A DNA stretch of 64,000 bases from Aquimarina sp. AU58 (GTDB taxonomy: Bacteria; Bacteroidota; Bacteroidia; Flavobacteriales; Flavobacteriaceae), in NCBI RefSeq assembly GCF_900312745.1, contig NZ_OMPD01000014.1, positions 2,790,001-2,854,000 on the forward strand, read 5' to 3'. Both the position numbers and the translations under genes were made by a program. The notes beneath the pieces were generated by a model. It saw only the letters and a program-made list of their open reading frames with translations. It did not search any database and had not been told where the DNA came from. Below are positions 9,585-18,573 of this stretch, one piece after another. Every line of letters starts with the position of its first letter. Position 1 is the first letter of the stretch.

Positions 9585-10757
9585 ATGAACCAAAACAATT
9601 TGTTTGATAATACTGAGACTGCATTTAGCTTAAAAAGCGACTCAGAGCTAGAAAGAGCGTACTTTCTGTTTAAAATGATTTCTAATGAACCTTTGGTTAG
9701 AATAGGAACTGCGGTTACTAATTTTGCTATAAAAGCACATTTACCAGTTCAAGGATTAATAAGAGCTACTGTTTTTGACCATTTTTGTGGAGGAGTTAGT
9801 GAAGAAGATTGTTTATCGGTAGTAGATAATATGTATGGCAAGAAGGTATGTTCTGTATTAGACTATTCTGTAGAAGGAAAAGAAGAAGAAGCACAATTTG
9901 ATGCAGTATTAGAAAAAACAATGAAACTTCTTGAGTTTGCTGATCAAAAAGATGCAATGCCCTTTGGAGTATTTAAACCTACAGGGTTTGGTCGGTTTTT
10001 GGTTTGGCAAAAGAAAACCGAAGGCATTCCTTTAAATGCAGAAGAGGAAAAAGAATGGAAGCGTATCGAAGAACGTTTTGATATGGTGTGTAAAAAAGCC
10101 TATGATTGCGATGTAGCTTTACTGATTGATGGAGAAGAAAGCTGGATGCAGGACGCTGCTGATGAATTGGTGGCAAAAATGATGAGAAAGTACAATAAAG
10201 AAAAAGCGATAGTATATAATACGTTGCAACTCTATAGACACGATCGCCTGGAGTATTTACAAAAATTACACGAAGAAGCACGGGTATATGATTTTAAGAT
10301 TGGTGTAAAAATTGTACGCGGCGCGTATATGGAAAAGGAAAACGAGCGTGCTAAGGAAAAAGGATATCCAACTCCTATTTGTAAAGATAAACAACATACA
10401 GATCAGAATTTTGATACTACTATGAAATATATTTTTGAAAACATAGACGATATCTCTGTTTTTATAGGAACGCATAATGAAGATAGTAGTTACCTGGCGA
10501 TGAAGTTAATGGCAGAACTTAATATTGCTAAAGATGATTTTAGAGTTTGGTTTGGTCAATTGTATGGAATGAGTGATCATATAAGTTTTAATCAGGCTGC
10601 AGAGGGATATAATGTGGCAAAATATTTGCCTTTTGGTCCTGTACGGGATGTAATGCCATATCTAATTCGTAGAGCAGAAGAAAATACTTCGGTTGCCGGA
10701 CAAACCAGTAGAGAATTGAATCTACTTTCTCAAGAAAAGAAAAGAAGAAGACTATAG
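9585..10757 (+). CDS. Proline dehydrogenase (monofunctional PRODH)
   Basis: The FAD enzyme that oxidises proline to pyrroline-5-carboxylate. The 390-residue protein carries PRODH motifs, including RGAYMEKENERAKEKGYPT, the FRVWFGQLYGMSDH segment and the C-terminal YLPFGPVRDVMPYLIRRA with EENTSV. It lacks the P5C dehydrogenase half of PutA, as is usual in flavobacteria. The start is placed at the ATG at 9585; a TTG codon directly before it (9582) is a less likely start. An 81-bp gap separates it from the next gene. Confidence 0.94.
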   Translation: MNQNNLFDNTETAFSLKSDSELERAYFLFKMISNEPLVRIGTAVTNFAIKAHLPVQGLIRATVFDHFCGGVSEEDCLSVVDNMYGKKVCSVLDYSVEGKEEEAQFDAVLEKTMKLLEFADQKDAMPFGVFKPTGFGRFLVWQKKTEGIPLNAEEEKEWKRIEERFDMVCKKAYDCDVALLIDGEESWMQDAADELVAKMMRKYNKEKAIVYNTLQLYRHDRLEYLQKLHEEARVYDFKIGVKIVRGAYMEKENERAKEKGYPTPICKDKQHTDQNFDTTMKYIFENIDDISVFIGTHNEDSSYLAMKLMAELNIAKDDFRVWFGQLYGMSDHISFNQAAEGYNVAKYLPFGPVRDVMPYLIRRAEENTSVAGQTSRELNLLSQEKKRRRL

Positions 10758-10838
10758 GATATCCTTAGAAGTTTTGAAACATGCGATAGAATAGGGTATA
10801 GCATTATAGTGTAAGTTTTATAATTTAAAGAATATAAA

Positions 10839-11216
10839 ATGAATCTAAACCAGGTTACCATACCATCTCTTGATGTTTCTACCTCTATTTCTTTTTATAA
10901 GAAACTAGGATTACATCTTATTGTTGAATCATTACCACAGTACGCACGTTTTGAATGTGTAGAAGGTGATGCTACTTTTTCTATTCACCTGGTTGATGTA
11001 TTGCCAAAAAATAATGGTGTGCATGTATATTTTGAAACTGAAAAATTAGATAAAGAAGTAGAACGCCTTATTAACGAAGGGCTGCAATTTGATCTATTGC
11101 CTACAGATCAACGCTGGTTATGGAGGGAGGCAAGGCTTAAAGATCCCGATGGAAACCTAATCATTTTATATTTTGCAGGAGATAATAGAAAAAATCCACC
11201 CTGGAGAATAAACTAA
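10839..11216 (+). CDS. VOC (glyoxalase/bleomycin-resistance) family protein
   Basis: A 125-residue single-domain VOC protein: it starts with VTIPSLDVSTSISFYKKLGL and ends with the typical ARLKDPDGNLIILYF strand carrying the last metal-ligand position. VOC members include glyoxalases, dioxygenases and binding proteins, and no specific substrate can be read from the sequence. It lies 4 bp before the pentapeptide-repeat gene frame and is probably cotranscribed with it. Confidence 0.85.
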   Translation: MNLNQVTIPSLDVSTSISFYKKLGLHLIVESLPQYARFECVEGDATFSIHLVDVLPKNNGVHVYFETEKLDKEVERLINEGLQFDLLPTDQRWLWREARLKDPDGNLIILYFAGDNRKNPPWRIN

Positions 11217-11235
11217 CGTATTGATATCTATTTTT

Positions 11236-11805
11236 ATGAGTCATCCAATCATCGATAAAACTTTTGAAAACCAGGATTTTTCTAATCAAAAATTACCATC
11301 AAAAGAATATGATAATTGCACATTTGTAAACTGTAATTTTTCTAAGACAGATATGTCTGTGGTTACTTTTTTAGAATGTAGATTTGATACCTGTAATTTT
11401 AATACAATAATGATGAAAGAGACTTCTTTTCAGGAAGTTGTTTTCGATGCTTGTAAAATGCTGGGATTAGATTTTAGTACATGCAATGATTTTCTGTTTG
11501 AAGTAGAATTTAATCATTGTAACCTTGATTATGTATCTTTTTATGGCTTTTCTATGAAAAATACTACGTTTAACGATTGTAGTTTAAAAGAAGCAGATTT
11601 TACAGATGCTAACCTTACAGGTTCGGCCTTGTCTAATTGTAATTTATCTGGAGCAATTTTTGAAAGAACTATTGCAGAGAAAGTTGATTTTAGAACTGCC
11701 AAAAATTTTATAATAGATCCAGAAATCAACAAATTAAAGAAAGCAAAATTTAGTACATCAGGACTTATAGGGCTGTTAACAAAATATGATTTGACGATAG
11801 AGTGA
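11236..11805 (+). CDS. Pentapeptide repeat protein
   Basis: A 189-residue protein made almost entirely of pentapeptide repeats (pattern A/C-D/N-L/F-x-x), e.g. CTFVNCNFSKTD, CRFDTCNFNT, EADFTDANLTGSALSNCNL, which fold into a right-handed quadrilateral beta-helix. The start is set at the ATG at 11236; an in-frame TTG at 11221 is almost on top of the preceding stop. The fold is that of Qnr/McbG-like DNA mimics, but the sequence does not allow a resistance call. It is convergent with the MocR gene with only 16 bp between stops. Confidence 0.85.
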   Translation: MSHPIIDKTFENQDFSNQKLPSKEYDNCTFVNCNFSKTDMSVVTFLECRFDTCNFNTIMMKETSFQEVVFDACKMLGLDFSTCNDFLFEVEFNHCNLDYVSFYGFSMKNTTFNDCSLKEADFTDANLTGSALSNCNLSGAIFERTIAEKVDFRTAKNFIIDPEINKLKKAKFSTSGLIGLLTKYDLTIE

Positions 11806-11821
11806 TTTTGTGTAGTTTTTG

Positions 11822-13327
11822 TCAGATTATCAGTTTGTTTTGTTTGACGAATTCGAATACTTTTACTAGTCGCTCGATAACTTCAAGAATCTCTTCTTCA
11901 TTTAATGAAGCAAACCCCATTCTGATTCCGTTGTGTCTTGAATTATCATTATCATAACGACGCCAATCCGGATTAAGTTCTATATCTAGTTTTTCGGCTT
12001 CATTACATATGATATCCCAATTATATGCTTTGTTTAACTTTACCCATATTGCCATTCCACCTTTAGGGATTTCAAAATCAAAATAATCACCTAATTTTTC
12101 TTTCAATAAAGAACAAAACAGATCTCTTCGTGTTTTATAAATTTTAAGAACCTTGTTACAATGTCTTTGTACATCTCCTGCACTAATCATTTGAGCTAAG
12201 GTTTGTTCTAGTAAAGCATCACCTTGCCGATCGATAATCCGCCTTAACCTGGCAGCTTCGTCAACAAAATCTTTTGGAGCAACTAAATATCCAATTCGAA
12301 TAGCAGGGGCAATAATTTTGGTGAACCCTCCGATATAGATTACATTTCCGTGGTTATCATTACTGGCTAAGGGTAAAATTGGAGCATTACTATAATGAAA
12401 ATCATAGTCATAATCATCTTCTATAATTGCAAAATTATGATATTGAGCTAATTGCAATAAATGCATACGTCGTTCTGCAGAAAGCGTTACGGTAGTTGGG
12501 TGATGGTGGTGAGAAGTAGCATAAACAGCACTAATTTGTTTGGTTTTACAAAGCTTTTCGATAGCATAAGTGTCCAATCCTTGGTTATCTACAGGTACTT
12601 GCTCTATATGTGCACCTGCCTCTTTAAACGTGTTATCAGCAGTCATATAATTGGTATTGCCAACAACAATAATTTTATTTTTTGCAGAAAGTAGTAGCTG
12701 GCCATTTAAATAGATTCCCATCTGGCTCCCACGGGTAATTAAAATATTATCAATAGTAATATGCAATCCTCTGGTTTGATTAAGATAAGTAACCAAAGCT
12801 TTTCTAAGTTCTAAATTTCCATATGTAGAACCATAGGTAAGTAAATTTTCATGGTAACTTTTTTTAGTAATATTTCGGTATACCTTTGCAATTTCTTCTA
12901 TTGGTGCTAATCTGTGATCAGGGCAACCGTCATCAACAACGAGCATTTTTTTGTTGGCCTTATGCTTAGGTTTACGTACTAAATGCGATCGGGTTAGAAA
13001 AGAGAAACCACTTTTCTCTTTCATGTTGTTTTTTAGAACTGGCCGAACAAAATTTTTAGGGTTAATGATTGGTAAAGAACTGGTAACAAAGGTGCCTTTT
13101 GTAGGAATGGTTTCGACCCATCCCTGGGAGATAAGTTCTTCATATGCCGAAATTACTGTTTTGCGATGAACATTAAGAGCTTCAGCTAATTTTCGGGATC
13201 CCGGTAATTTGGTAGAAGGCGGTAGCTTTCCAGATTTTATGAAACCAATAATTTGATCACATAACTGAAGATATAGATTACGATTACTATTTCTAACAAG
13301 AACTATATTATTTTTAAATGGAAACAA
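11822..13327 (-). CDS. MocR-type transcriptional regulator (GntR HTH fused to aminotransferase-like domain)
   Basis: A 501-residue PLP-dependent regulator. An N-terminal GntR winged helix (about residues 12-80, with LPPSTKLPGSRKLAEALNVH) is joined to a fold-type I aminotransferase-like domain containing SHHHHPTTVTLS and EDDYDYDF and the PLP-lysine region YIGGFTKIIAPAIRIGY. The closest characterised relatives are PdxR and GabR. It is transcribed away from two flavin-binding PNPOx-like genes across 83 bp, the usual place for the target operator, so it probably controls them. The start is TTG at 13327; no in-frame ATG is available upstream. Confidence 0.93.
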   Translation of the reverse strand: MFPFKNNIVLVRNSNRNLYLQLCDQIIGFIKSGKLPPSTKLPGSRKLAEALNVHRKTVISAYEELISQGWVETIPTKGTFVTSSLPIINPKNFVRPVLKNNMKEKSGFSFLTRSHLVRKPKHKANKKMLVVDDGCPDHRLAPIEEIAKVYRNITKKSYHENLLTYGSTYGNLELRKALVTYLNQTRGLHITIDNILITRGSQMGIYLNGQLLLSAKNKIIVVGNTNYMTADNTFKEAGAHIEQVPVDNQGLDTYAIEKLCKTKQISAVYATSHHHHPTTVTLSAERRMHLLQLAQYHNFAIIEDDYDYDFHYSNAPILPLASNDNHGNVIYIGGFTKIIAPAIRIGYLVAPKDFVDEAARLRRIIDRQGDALLEQTLAQMISAGDVQRHCNKVLKIYKTRRDLFCSLLKEKLGDYFDFEIPKGGMAIWVKLNKAYNWDIICNEAEKLDIELNPDWRRYDNDNSRHNGIRMGFASLNEEEILEVIERLVKVFEFVKQNKLII

Positions 13328-13357
13328 AACTGGACTACTTATTATTTATAAACTGGA

Positions 13358-13390
13358 TTGCTTTAGCACACCATAAAACTATTATTTTTG
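13358..13390 (+). promoter_or_regulatory. Promoter for the PNPOx/GNAT run (TTG-N22-TATTTTTG)
   Basis: A TTG at 13358-13360 and a perfect TAnnTTTG box at 13383-13390 are 22 bp apart, with the ATG 21 bp further on. It lies in the 83-bp MocR divergent gap, where a MocR operator is expected. I could not identify the operator half-sites with confidence. Confidence 0.5.
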
Positions 13391-13410
13391 AGTAAGAAAT
13401 AAAATAAATT

Positions 13411-14073
13411 ATGGCAGAATATTCAACTTCCGCACTTAATAAGGTAGTTCGCGGACCAAAAAGAGCAAATTACGATGTAGATACTATTAATACCATATTA
13501 GATGATGCATTTTTGTGTCATGTTGGATATGTGTATAAAAACCAGGCTATTGTGATTCCTATGGCGTATGCCAGAAAGGATGATAAGATCTATTTACATG
13601 GATCACTTAAAAATAGAATGATGTTAAGTTTATTAGAAGCAGGAGAGGCGAGTATATCGGTAACACATCTTGATGGATTAGTATTAGCAAGATCGGCTTT
13701 TCATCATTCTGCGAATTATAGATCGGTAAATGTATTTGGGAAGGTAAAAAAAGTAGAAGACCCTCAAGAAAAAATGGAAGCCCTGGAGTATATACTTAAT
13801 CATATGGTTCCTGGTCATTGGGATAATGTAAGACAGCCAAACGAAAAAGAATTTAAAGGAACTTTAGTTCTTGAAATTAGTATAGAAACAGCTTCGGCAA
13901 AAGTAAGGGCAGAAGGGGTAAATGATGAACCTGGCGATCTTGATCTGCCAATATGGGCAGGAGTAGTCCCTATTAAACAAGTAGCTTTTGATGCTATTTC
14001 GGATAATGATCTGCAAAAGGATATTAAAGTACCAAATGCAGTATTAAATTATGTGACGAACAATAAAAAATAA
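13411..14073 (+). CDS. Pyridoxamine 5'-phosphate oxidase family (NimA-like) flavin protein
   Basis: A 220-residue split-barrel FMN-binding protein of the PNPOx-like/NimA type (ILDDAFLCHVGYVYKNQAIVIPMAY, then KIYLHGSLKNRMM and SVNVFGKVKKVEDP). Members include nitroimidazole reductases and heme- or F420/FMN-linked oxidoreductases; the substrate is not readable. It is the first gene after the divergent MocR regulator and 8 bp before a second flavin protein, so both are likely targets of that regulator. Confidence 0.88.
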   Translation: MAEYSTSALNKVVRGPKRANYDVDTINTILDDAFLCHVGYVYKNQAIVIPMAYARKDDKIYLHGSLKNRMMLSLLEAGEASISVTHLDGLVLARSAFHHSANYRSVNVFGKVKKVEDPQEKMEALEYILNHMVPGHWDNVRQPNEKEFKGTLVLEISIETASAKVRAEGVNDEPGDLDLPIWAGVVPIKQVAFDAISDNDLQKDIKVPNAVLNYVTNNKK

Positions 14074-14081
14074 TAGTAGAA

Positions 14082-14531
14082 ATGCTCACTCCAGAAATAA
14101 AGAAGTATATTGATAAAAGTGTTTTATGTTGGTTAGCCACATCTTCATTAGATCATATTCCTAATGTATCGCCCAAAGAAGTTTTTACATATTATAGCGA
14201 TACTACTATTATTATTGCCAATATTGCTTCTCCGCAAACCGTAAAAAATATTAAAGAGAATAATAATGTATGTGTTAGCTTTATAGATGTTTTTGTTCAA
14301 AAAGGGTTTCAGTTAAAAGGAGTGGCTAAGATTGTAGCAAAAAATGATCCCGAATATGCTGCTATGCAGGCTCCTTTGTTGCAATTAACCGGAGGTAAGT
14401 TTCCATTTGCAACAATCACAAATATTATTGTTAAAGATGTAAAACGAATAATAGCCCCAAAATATATTTTATATCCAGAAACAACCGAAAAACAGCAAAT
14501 ACAAAGTGCACTAAAACAGTACAAACCATAA
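14082..14531 (+). CDS. Pyridoxamine 5'-phosphate oxidase family protein (short)
   Basis: A 149-residue split-barrel protein of the PNPOx-like family, with the N-terminal VLCWLATSSLDHIPNVSPKEV stretch and GFQLKGVAKIV. It differs from the 220-residue neighbour and is not a duplicate of it. Genes on both sides follow within 8-14 bp on the same strand, so it is probably part of an operon under the MocR-type regulator. Confidence 0.87.
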   Translation: MLTPEIKKYIDKSVLCWLATSSLDHIPNVSPKEVFTYYSDTTIIIANIASPQTVKNIKENNNVCVSFIDVFVQKGFQLKGVAKIVAKNDPEYAAMQAPLLQLTGGKFPFATITNIIVKDVKRIIAPKYILYPETTEKQQIQSALKQYKP

Positions 14532-14544
14532 AAAAACAAAGGAT

Positions 14545-14850
14545 ATGCTAGAAATAAGACCTAATTGTGAACATTGTAATAAAGCACTACCTAATGATAG
14601 TGATGAGGCAATGATTTGTTCTTATGAATGTACTTTCTGCACTAGCTGTGTAGATAATGTTTTACATAATGTGTGTCCTAATTGCGGAGGCGGTTTTGAA
14701 AAAAGACCAACTCGACCGGTAAATTGCCTGACGGGTAATTGCATAGAAAAACACCCTATTGGTACAAGAATAATATATAAACCTATTGATGAAAATGCTT
14801 TTAAAGAGATTTTGAAAGAATTTAACAACATAGAACCACGAAAAAGATAA
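14545..14850 (+). CDS. DUF1272 zinc-ribbon-like protein
   Basis: A 101-residue protein matching the DUF1272 pattern: MLEIRPNCEHCNKALP, then closely spaced Cys pairs (ICSYECTFCTSCVDNV and CPNCGGGF) consistent with zinc binding, then KRPTRPV. No function is known for the family. It overlaps nothing and sits 13 bp after the second PNPOx-like gene and 8 bp before a GNAT gene, in the same run. Confidence 0.88.
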   Translation: MLEIRPNCEHCNKALPNDSDEAMICSYECTFCTSCVDNVLHNVCPNCGGGFEKRPTRPVNCLTGNCIEKHPIGTRIIYKPIDENAFKEILKEFNNIEPRKR

Positions 14851-14858
14851 GCAATATA

Positions 14859-15383
14859 ATGGTTGATATAAGAAGAGCAACTATAGAGGATGCAGAAAAG
14901 ATTTCATCTTTAGGAAGAAAAACTTTTGACGAATCTTATGGGGGATTTTTTAATAATAAAAGCAACCTGATCAATTACTTGGATTGGGCTTTTTCTATTG
15001 ATAAAATCAAAAATAGTTTAACAAAACCCGAGAACTTATATTGGTTGGTTACCGATACATATAACTCATTACCTATAGGGTATGCCAAATTGAAATTAAA
15101 TTCCCCTTCAGAGTTTATAGATGAAGAGCATATTTGTAAGCTTCAGCGTATATATTTGCTGCAAGGGTATGAAGCAAGAGGTATAGGAGGGAAGTTGCAT
15201 CAATGTATCGTAAAGGCAGCTGTTGATAACAAAAATAATTACATATGGTTGTCTAACTTAAAACTAAAAAAACAGGCCGTTGCTTTTTATAAAAAGAAAG
15301 GCTACCAAATTGCCGGAGAACATAACTTTACTATTGGTGATGAAACGTTTGAGTTTTGGGCAATGCAAACTAAACTGAAATAA
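14859..15383 (+). CDS. GNAT family N-acetyltransferase
   Basis: A 174-residue GNAT: it begins with the common VDIRRATIEDAEKISSLGRKTF and carries the acetyl-CoA-binding signature LLQGYEARGIGGKLHQ, then a C-terminal AVAFYKKKGYQIAG. The acceptor is unknown. It lies within the PNPOx/DUF1272 run and is followed after 6 bp by a second GNAT. Confidence 0.88.
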   Translation: MVDIRRATIEDAEKISSLGRKTFDESYGGFFNNKSNLINYLDWAFSIDKIKNSLTKPENLYWLVTDTYNSLPIGYAKLKLNSPSEFIDEEHICKLQRIYLLQGYEARGIGGKLHQCIVKAAVDNKNNYIWLSNLKLKKQAVAFYKKKGYQIAGEHNFTIGDETFEFWAMQTKLK

Positions 15384-15389
15384 CTCTAC

Positions 15390-15911
15390 ATGAATAAAGG
15401 TTTGAAATATAGAGAAGCTAATGCTGATGATAAGGAAGGACTACGGCAATTAGGGAAAATTTCATACGCAGAGTTTTCAGATGTATTAAGTCCAGAGCAC
15501 TGGAACACATTAAGTGTTATTTTAGAAAGCGAAGAAAATGTATTAAACTTTATAAAAATTAGTAAAATTTTTATTTGTGAAATCGATTCAGATATAATTG
15601 GGATGATTTATTTTATTCCGAAAGGAAATCCAACAGAGTTGTACGAATCTGATTGGTGTTATATACGATTTTTAGGAGTTGATCCAAAATATCGAGGCTT
15701 TGGGATAGGAAAAGAACTGGTTAACTTTTGTTTGAGGTATGCAAAAAAGAGTGGAGAAAAAACTATTGCTCTGCACACATCAGAATTTATGAATCCTGCT
15801 CGAATTATGTATGAGAAAATAGGATTTAAAAAAATGAAAGAAATTGAACGATTAGGAAAAAAGTATTGGGTGTATACCATGAAGTTATCCTTATTACTTA
15901 ATTCAATTTAA
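15390..15911 (+). CDS. GNAT family N-acetyltransferase
   Basis: A 173-residue GNAT of a different subtype from its neighbour: KYREANADDKEGLRQL at the start, acetyl-CoA loop VDPKYRGFGIGKELVNF, and NPARIMYEKIGFKKM near the end. The acceptor is unknown. It is the last gene of the five-gene run starting at 13411; no hairpin terminator is evident in the following 285-bp gap. Confidence 0.88.
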   Translation: MNKGLKYREANADDKEGLRQLGKISYAEFSDVLSPEHWNTLSVILESEENVLNFIKISKIFICEIDSDIIGMIYFIPKGNPTELYESDWCYIRFLGVDPKYRGFGIGKELVNFCLRYAKKSGEKTIALHTSEFMNPARIMYEKIGFKKMKEIERLGKKYWVYTMKLSLLLNSI

Positions 15912-16184
15912 AGATCGAAATACATATTGTTCTATTTAATGAAAGTAAGGAGCATTAGTTATTTGAAAGCTTTTCTTTTATTTCAGGTTAATTAGCTTTT
16001 TACAACTTTTACCTTCTACATTTTTATGATTTTACTCAAAATCCGGATATAAATCTGTAAAAATTCATTTTTTCTCGGATATTTTTATCCGAATTATTTT
16101 TATACATAAACAATTAGTATATTACCACCTAACTCATTGATTTCTTTTTTTTGAGTGTAACTGCAATGTGAATAAACCTAACTT

Positions 16185-16192
16185 TATTTTTG
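16185..16192 (+). promoter_or_regulatory. -7 box immediately before the histidine kinase ATG (TATTTTTG)
   Basis: A perfect TAnnTTTG box ends only 4 bp before the ATG at 16197. If used, transcription would start at or within the first codon, giving a leaderless mRNA. A TTG lies about 31 bp upstream, further than usual. Confidence 0.35.
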
Positions 16193-16196
16193 TGTC

Positions 16197-18083
16197 ATGA
16201 ATTATATTCATAGCCATATTCTTGCCCTAATTTTTGCTCTTTTCGCTTTTCATGTATATAGTCAGCAGAATTCCTTTAGAACTCTTGAGAGGCAATTTGA
16301 TAGTATTGAGAACGAATCATCTGATAAAGCATTGCTACATGCTCAAAAGATGATAAATTATAGTATAGATTCTAAAAACAAAACCTACTTAGTTAGTAGT
16401 TATGTGAAATTAGCTACTGCTTACGAAAATTTAGCGAAGTCTGATTCTGCTGTTGTATTTTATGACAAAGCTCTTGATATTAGTAGATCTGTTGATAGTG
16501 ATACCTTGTTTGCTTTTGCGGTGATAAGGATGAGTCAATTAAATAGTATACGTGGGGATCAGGAAAAAATTGTAGTGTTAATTTTTGAAGCATTAAAAAA
16601 AATAGAAAATAACCAAAACCCAAAACAAAAGCATGAGTTGTACTATAAGCTTTCTGAGGTACATAGAGAACTAGGAAGTTTTGAAAAAGCAGAGGATTAT
16701 CTACAGCTCATTATTAAAGAAACAGAATTAGATTATTTATTAGCGGCGGCATATAACTCTTTGGGATTGATTCAATACAGTAATAAAGAGTATGATAAAG
16801 GAAAAGCTAACCTTTTGAGAAGTATGGAGTTGTATAAGAACCAGAAAGATAACCATAATATTTGTAAGATTTTAATAAATCTAGGGGCGATGCATTACAA
16901 ATTAAAAAAGCTTGAAAAATCTAAAGAATACTTAATTGAAGCAAGTAAATTGACTAAAGAATTCGGCTATATAAATTTATATAGTATGGTTTTGATTAAT
17001 CTATCTGTGATATATCATAAAGAAAAAGATTATGAAAAGGAACTAGTTTATTTAAAAAAAGCCGAAGAATTGGCAAAAGAAACCGGTAATTATCAATCAC
17101 TTTCTTCAATTGCAAATAATATGATACTTGTGTATGCCTTGCAATCCGATATTAAAATGGTTAGGAGATATATAGTTAGATATCGTAACGCAATTGATAG
17201 TTTACATAATTTTAAACGTAATCAAAAAATATTTGAAATAGAGGCTGAATATGAAACTTCAAAAAAAGAACTAGAAATAGCACGTCAAAAAGAGTTGGTG
17301 CTTACACAGAGAACACATATTGTTATTGCTGTAGTGCTGGTTCTATTATTAAGCATAATATTATTTATGTATATACAACGTTTGAAGAGTCAAAAACTGT
17401 TATATGCGAATCAGAAAGAATTAAATGAAGAAAAGGTTAGTAATCTATTAGATACACATAAACTACAAAAAATTAAGGCTTATGTCGATGGCCAGAATAA
17501 AGAACGGGAAAGAGTTTCTAAAGACTTACATGATGGTATTGGAGGGAATTTGGCTGCTATCAAAATGAGATTGAATCGTATAAAAAATAAATTACCATCA
17601 GAGTTAGAACCTATAATTACTAGTGTGGATTCTACTTATAATGAGATTCGATCTATTTCTCATGATCTAATGCCAAAAAAAATTAACCACTTGTATTTTA
17701 CAGATTTAATGAAAGAACTTGTGGGTTTTTCTACCAGTAAAGATATAGAGTACAAATATTATATTCATCCAGAAAAAAAAATAAATAATATATCAGAGAG
17801 TTTGCAATTAACAATTTATAGAATTATTCAAGAATTGATAACTAATATAAATAAGCACGCTCAGGCAACCGAAGTATCGATAAATATAACGATTCATGAA
17901 GAAATTAATGTCGTGAATATGATGGTAGAAGATAATGGCAATGGTTTTAATACTAAAAAAGCCAACTCTGGAGTAGGGTTAAGAAGTATAAAACAAAGAA
18001 TATCGGATAACAGCGGACTTATAAAAATAGATTCTAACTATGGTATTGGTACAATAGTTTGTGTAGAGCTCCCAATAGGGTAA
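16197..18083 (+). CDS. TPR-containing sensor histidine kinase (HPK7/NarX-like, orphan)
   Basis: A 628-residue sensor kinase. An N-terminal signal peptide (to about residue 22, ending VYSQQ) is followed by periplasmic TPR repeats (about 35-330), a coiled segment, one membrane helix (about 373-393), a HisKA_3 dimerisation domain with phospho-acceptor His445 in KDLHDGIGGNLAAIK, and a HATPase_c domain (ELITNINKHAQA; DNGNGFN; GVGLRSIKQRI). This layout normally pairs with a LuxR-type response regulator, but none is adjacent, so it is an orphan here. It converges on the next gene with 15 bp between stops. Confidence 0.92.
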   Translation: MNYIHSHILALIFALFAFHVYSQQNSFRTLERQFDSIENESSDKALLHAQKMINYSIDSKNKTYLVSSYVKLATAYENLAKSDSAVVFYDKALDISRSVDSDTLFAFAVIRMSQLNSIRGDQEKIVVLIFEALKKIENNQNPKQKHELYYKLSEVHRELGSFEKAEDYLQLIIKETELDYLLAAAYNSLGLIQYSNKEYDKGKANLLRSMELYKNQKDNHNICKILINLGAMHYKLKKLEKSKEYLIEASKLTKEFGYINLYSMVLINLSVIYHKEKDYEKELVYLKKAEELAKETGNYQSLSSIANNMILVYALQSDIKMVRRYIVRYRNAIDSLHNFKRNQKIFEIEAEYETSKKELEIARQKELVLTQRTHIVIAVVLVLLLSIILFMYIQRLKSQKLLYANQKELNEEKVSNLLDTHKLQKIKAYVDGQNKERERVSKDLHDGIGGNLAAIKMRLNRIKNKLPSELEPIITSVDSTYNEIRSISHDLMPKKINHLYFTDLMKELVGFSTSKDIEYKYYIHPEKKINNISESLQLTIYRIIQELITNINKHAQATEVSINITIHEEINVVNMMVEDNGNGFNTKKANSGVGLRSIKQRISDNSGLIKIDSNYGIGTIVCVELPIG

Positions 18084-18098
18084 ATAAGTATAATTAGT

Positions 18099-18473
18099 TT
18101 ATTGAATAAGATTCAGTGCGTTAATTTTAGCAATAGAATCACAATTTTCGATAAGCATATTAACATTTTTTTCTTTAATAGCTCCTTCAATAAAATAGAT
18201 TTTGCAAGAATCTAGTTTAGTATTGCTTTTAGAAAAAATCACATCCCCATTTGTTAATAAAAAAGAAACATCTGCAGTATCTATTTCATATTTTATCATA
18301 TTGTTTGATGCTTGTTCAGAAAAAGCTTTTTTCTTTATTCTAATATTTTTTAGTACCCTGGCAGAAGGGCCATAATCACAAGAAGCTTTTTTTCCGCCAA
18401 GAAAGAAAAATAAAAGAATAAGGCCGATGGCAAATCCACCTAAGTAATAAAATAATCGTTGTGCTAATTTCAT
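18099..18473 (-). CDS. Small membrane-anchored protein (probable DUF4258 family)
   Basis: A 124-residue protein with one N-terminal membrane helix (about residues 8-27, YYLGGFAIGLILLFFFLGG), then a soluble domain starting with a conserved-looking SCDYGPSARVLKNI. From memory this arrangement is annotated as DUF4258 in flavobacteria and often follows ald; I am not certain of the family. It is on the same strand as ald, 100 bp downstream, and is probably the last gene of the porX-tsaE-ald set. Confidence 0.7.
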   Translation of the reverse strand: MKLAQRLFYYLGGFAIGLILLFFFLGGKKASCDYGPSARVLKNIRIKKKAFSEQASNNMIKYEIDTADVSFLLTNGDVIFSKSNTKLDSCKIYFIEGAIKEKNVNMLIENCDSIAKINALNLIQ

Positions 18474-18573
18474 AAACAGAATGCAATATTATGACGCCAA
18501 AAGTAAGCAAAGTTTTAAAAAATCATACGCTTAGCGTTGCAAAGTTTATTATAAAAAGAGTAATGCAATACTA

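Noticed and set aside
11236..11805. Pentapeptide-repeat protein as a Qnr-type resistance gene
   Set aside because: The repeat fold is shared, but length, C-terminus and context do not allow a quinolone-resistance call.
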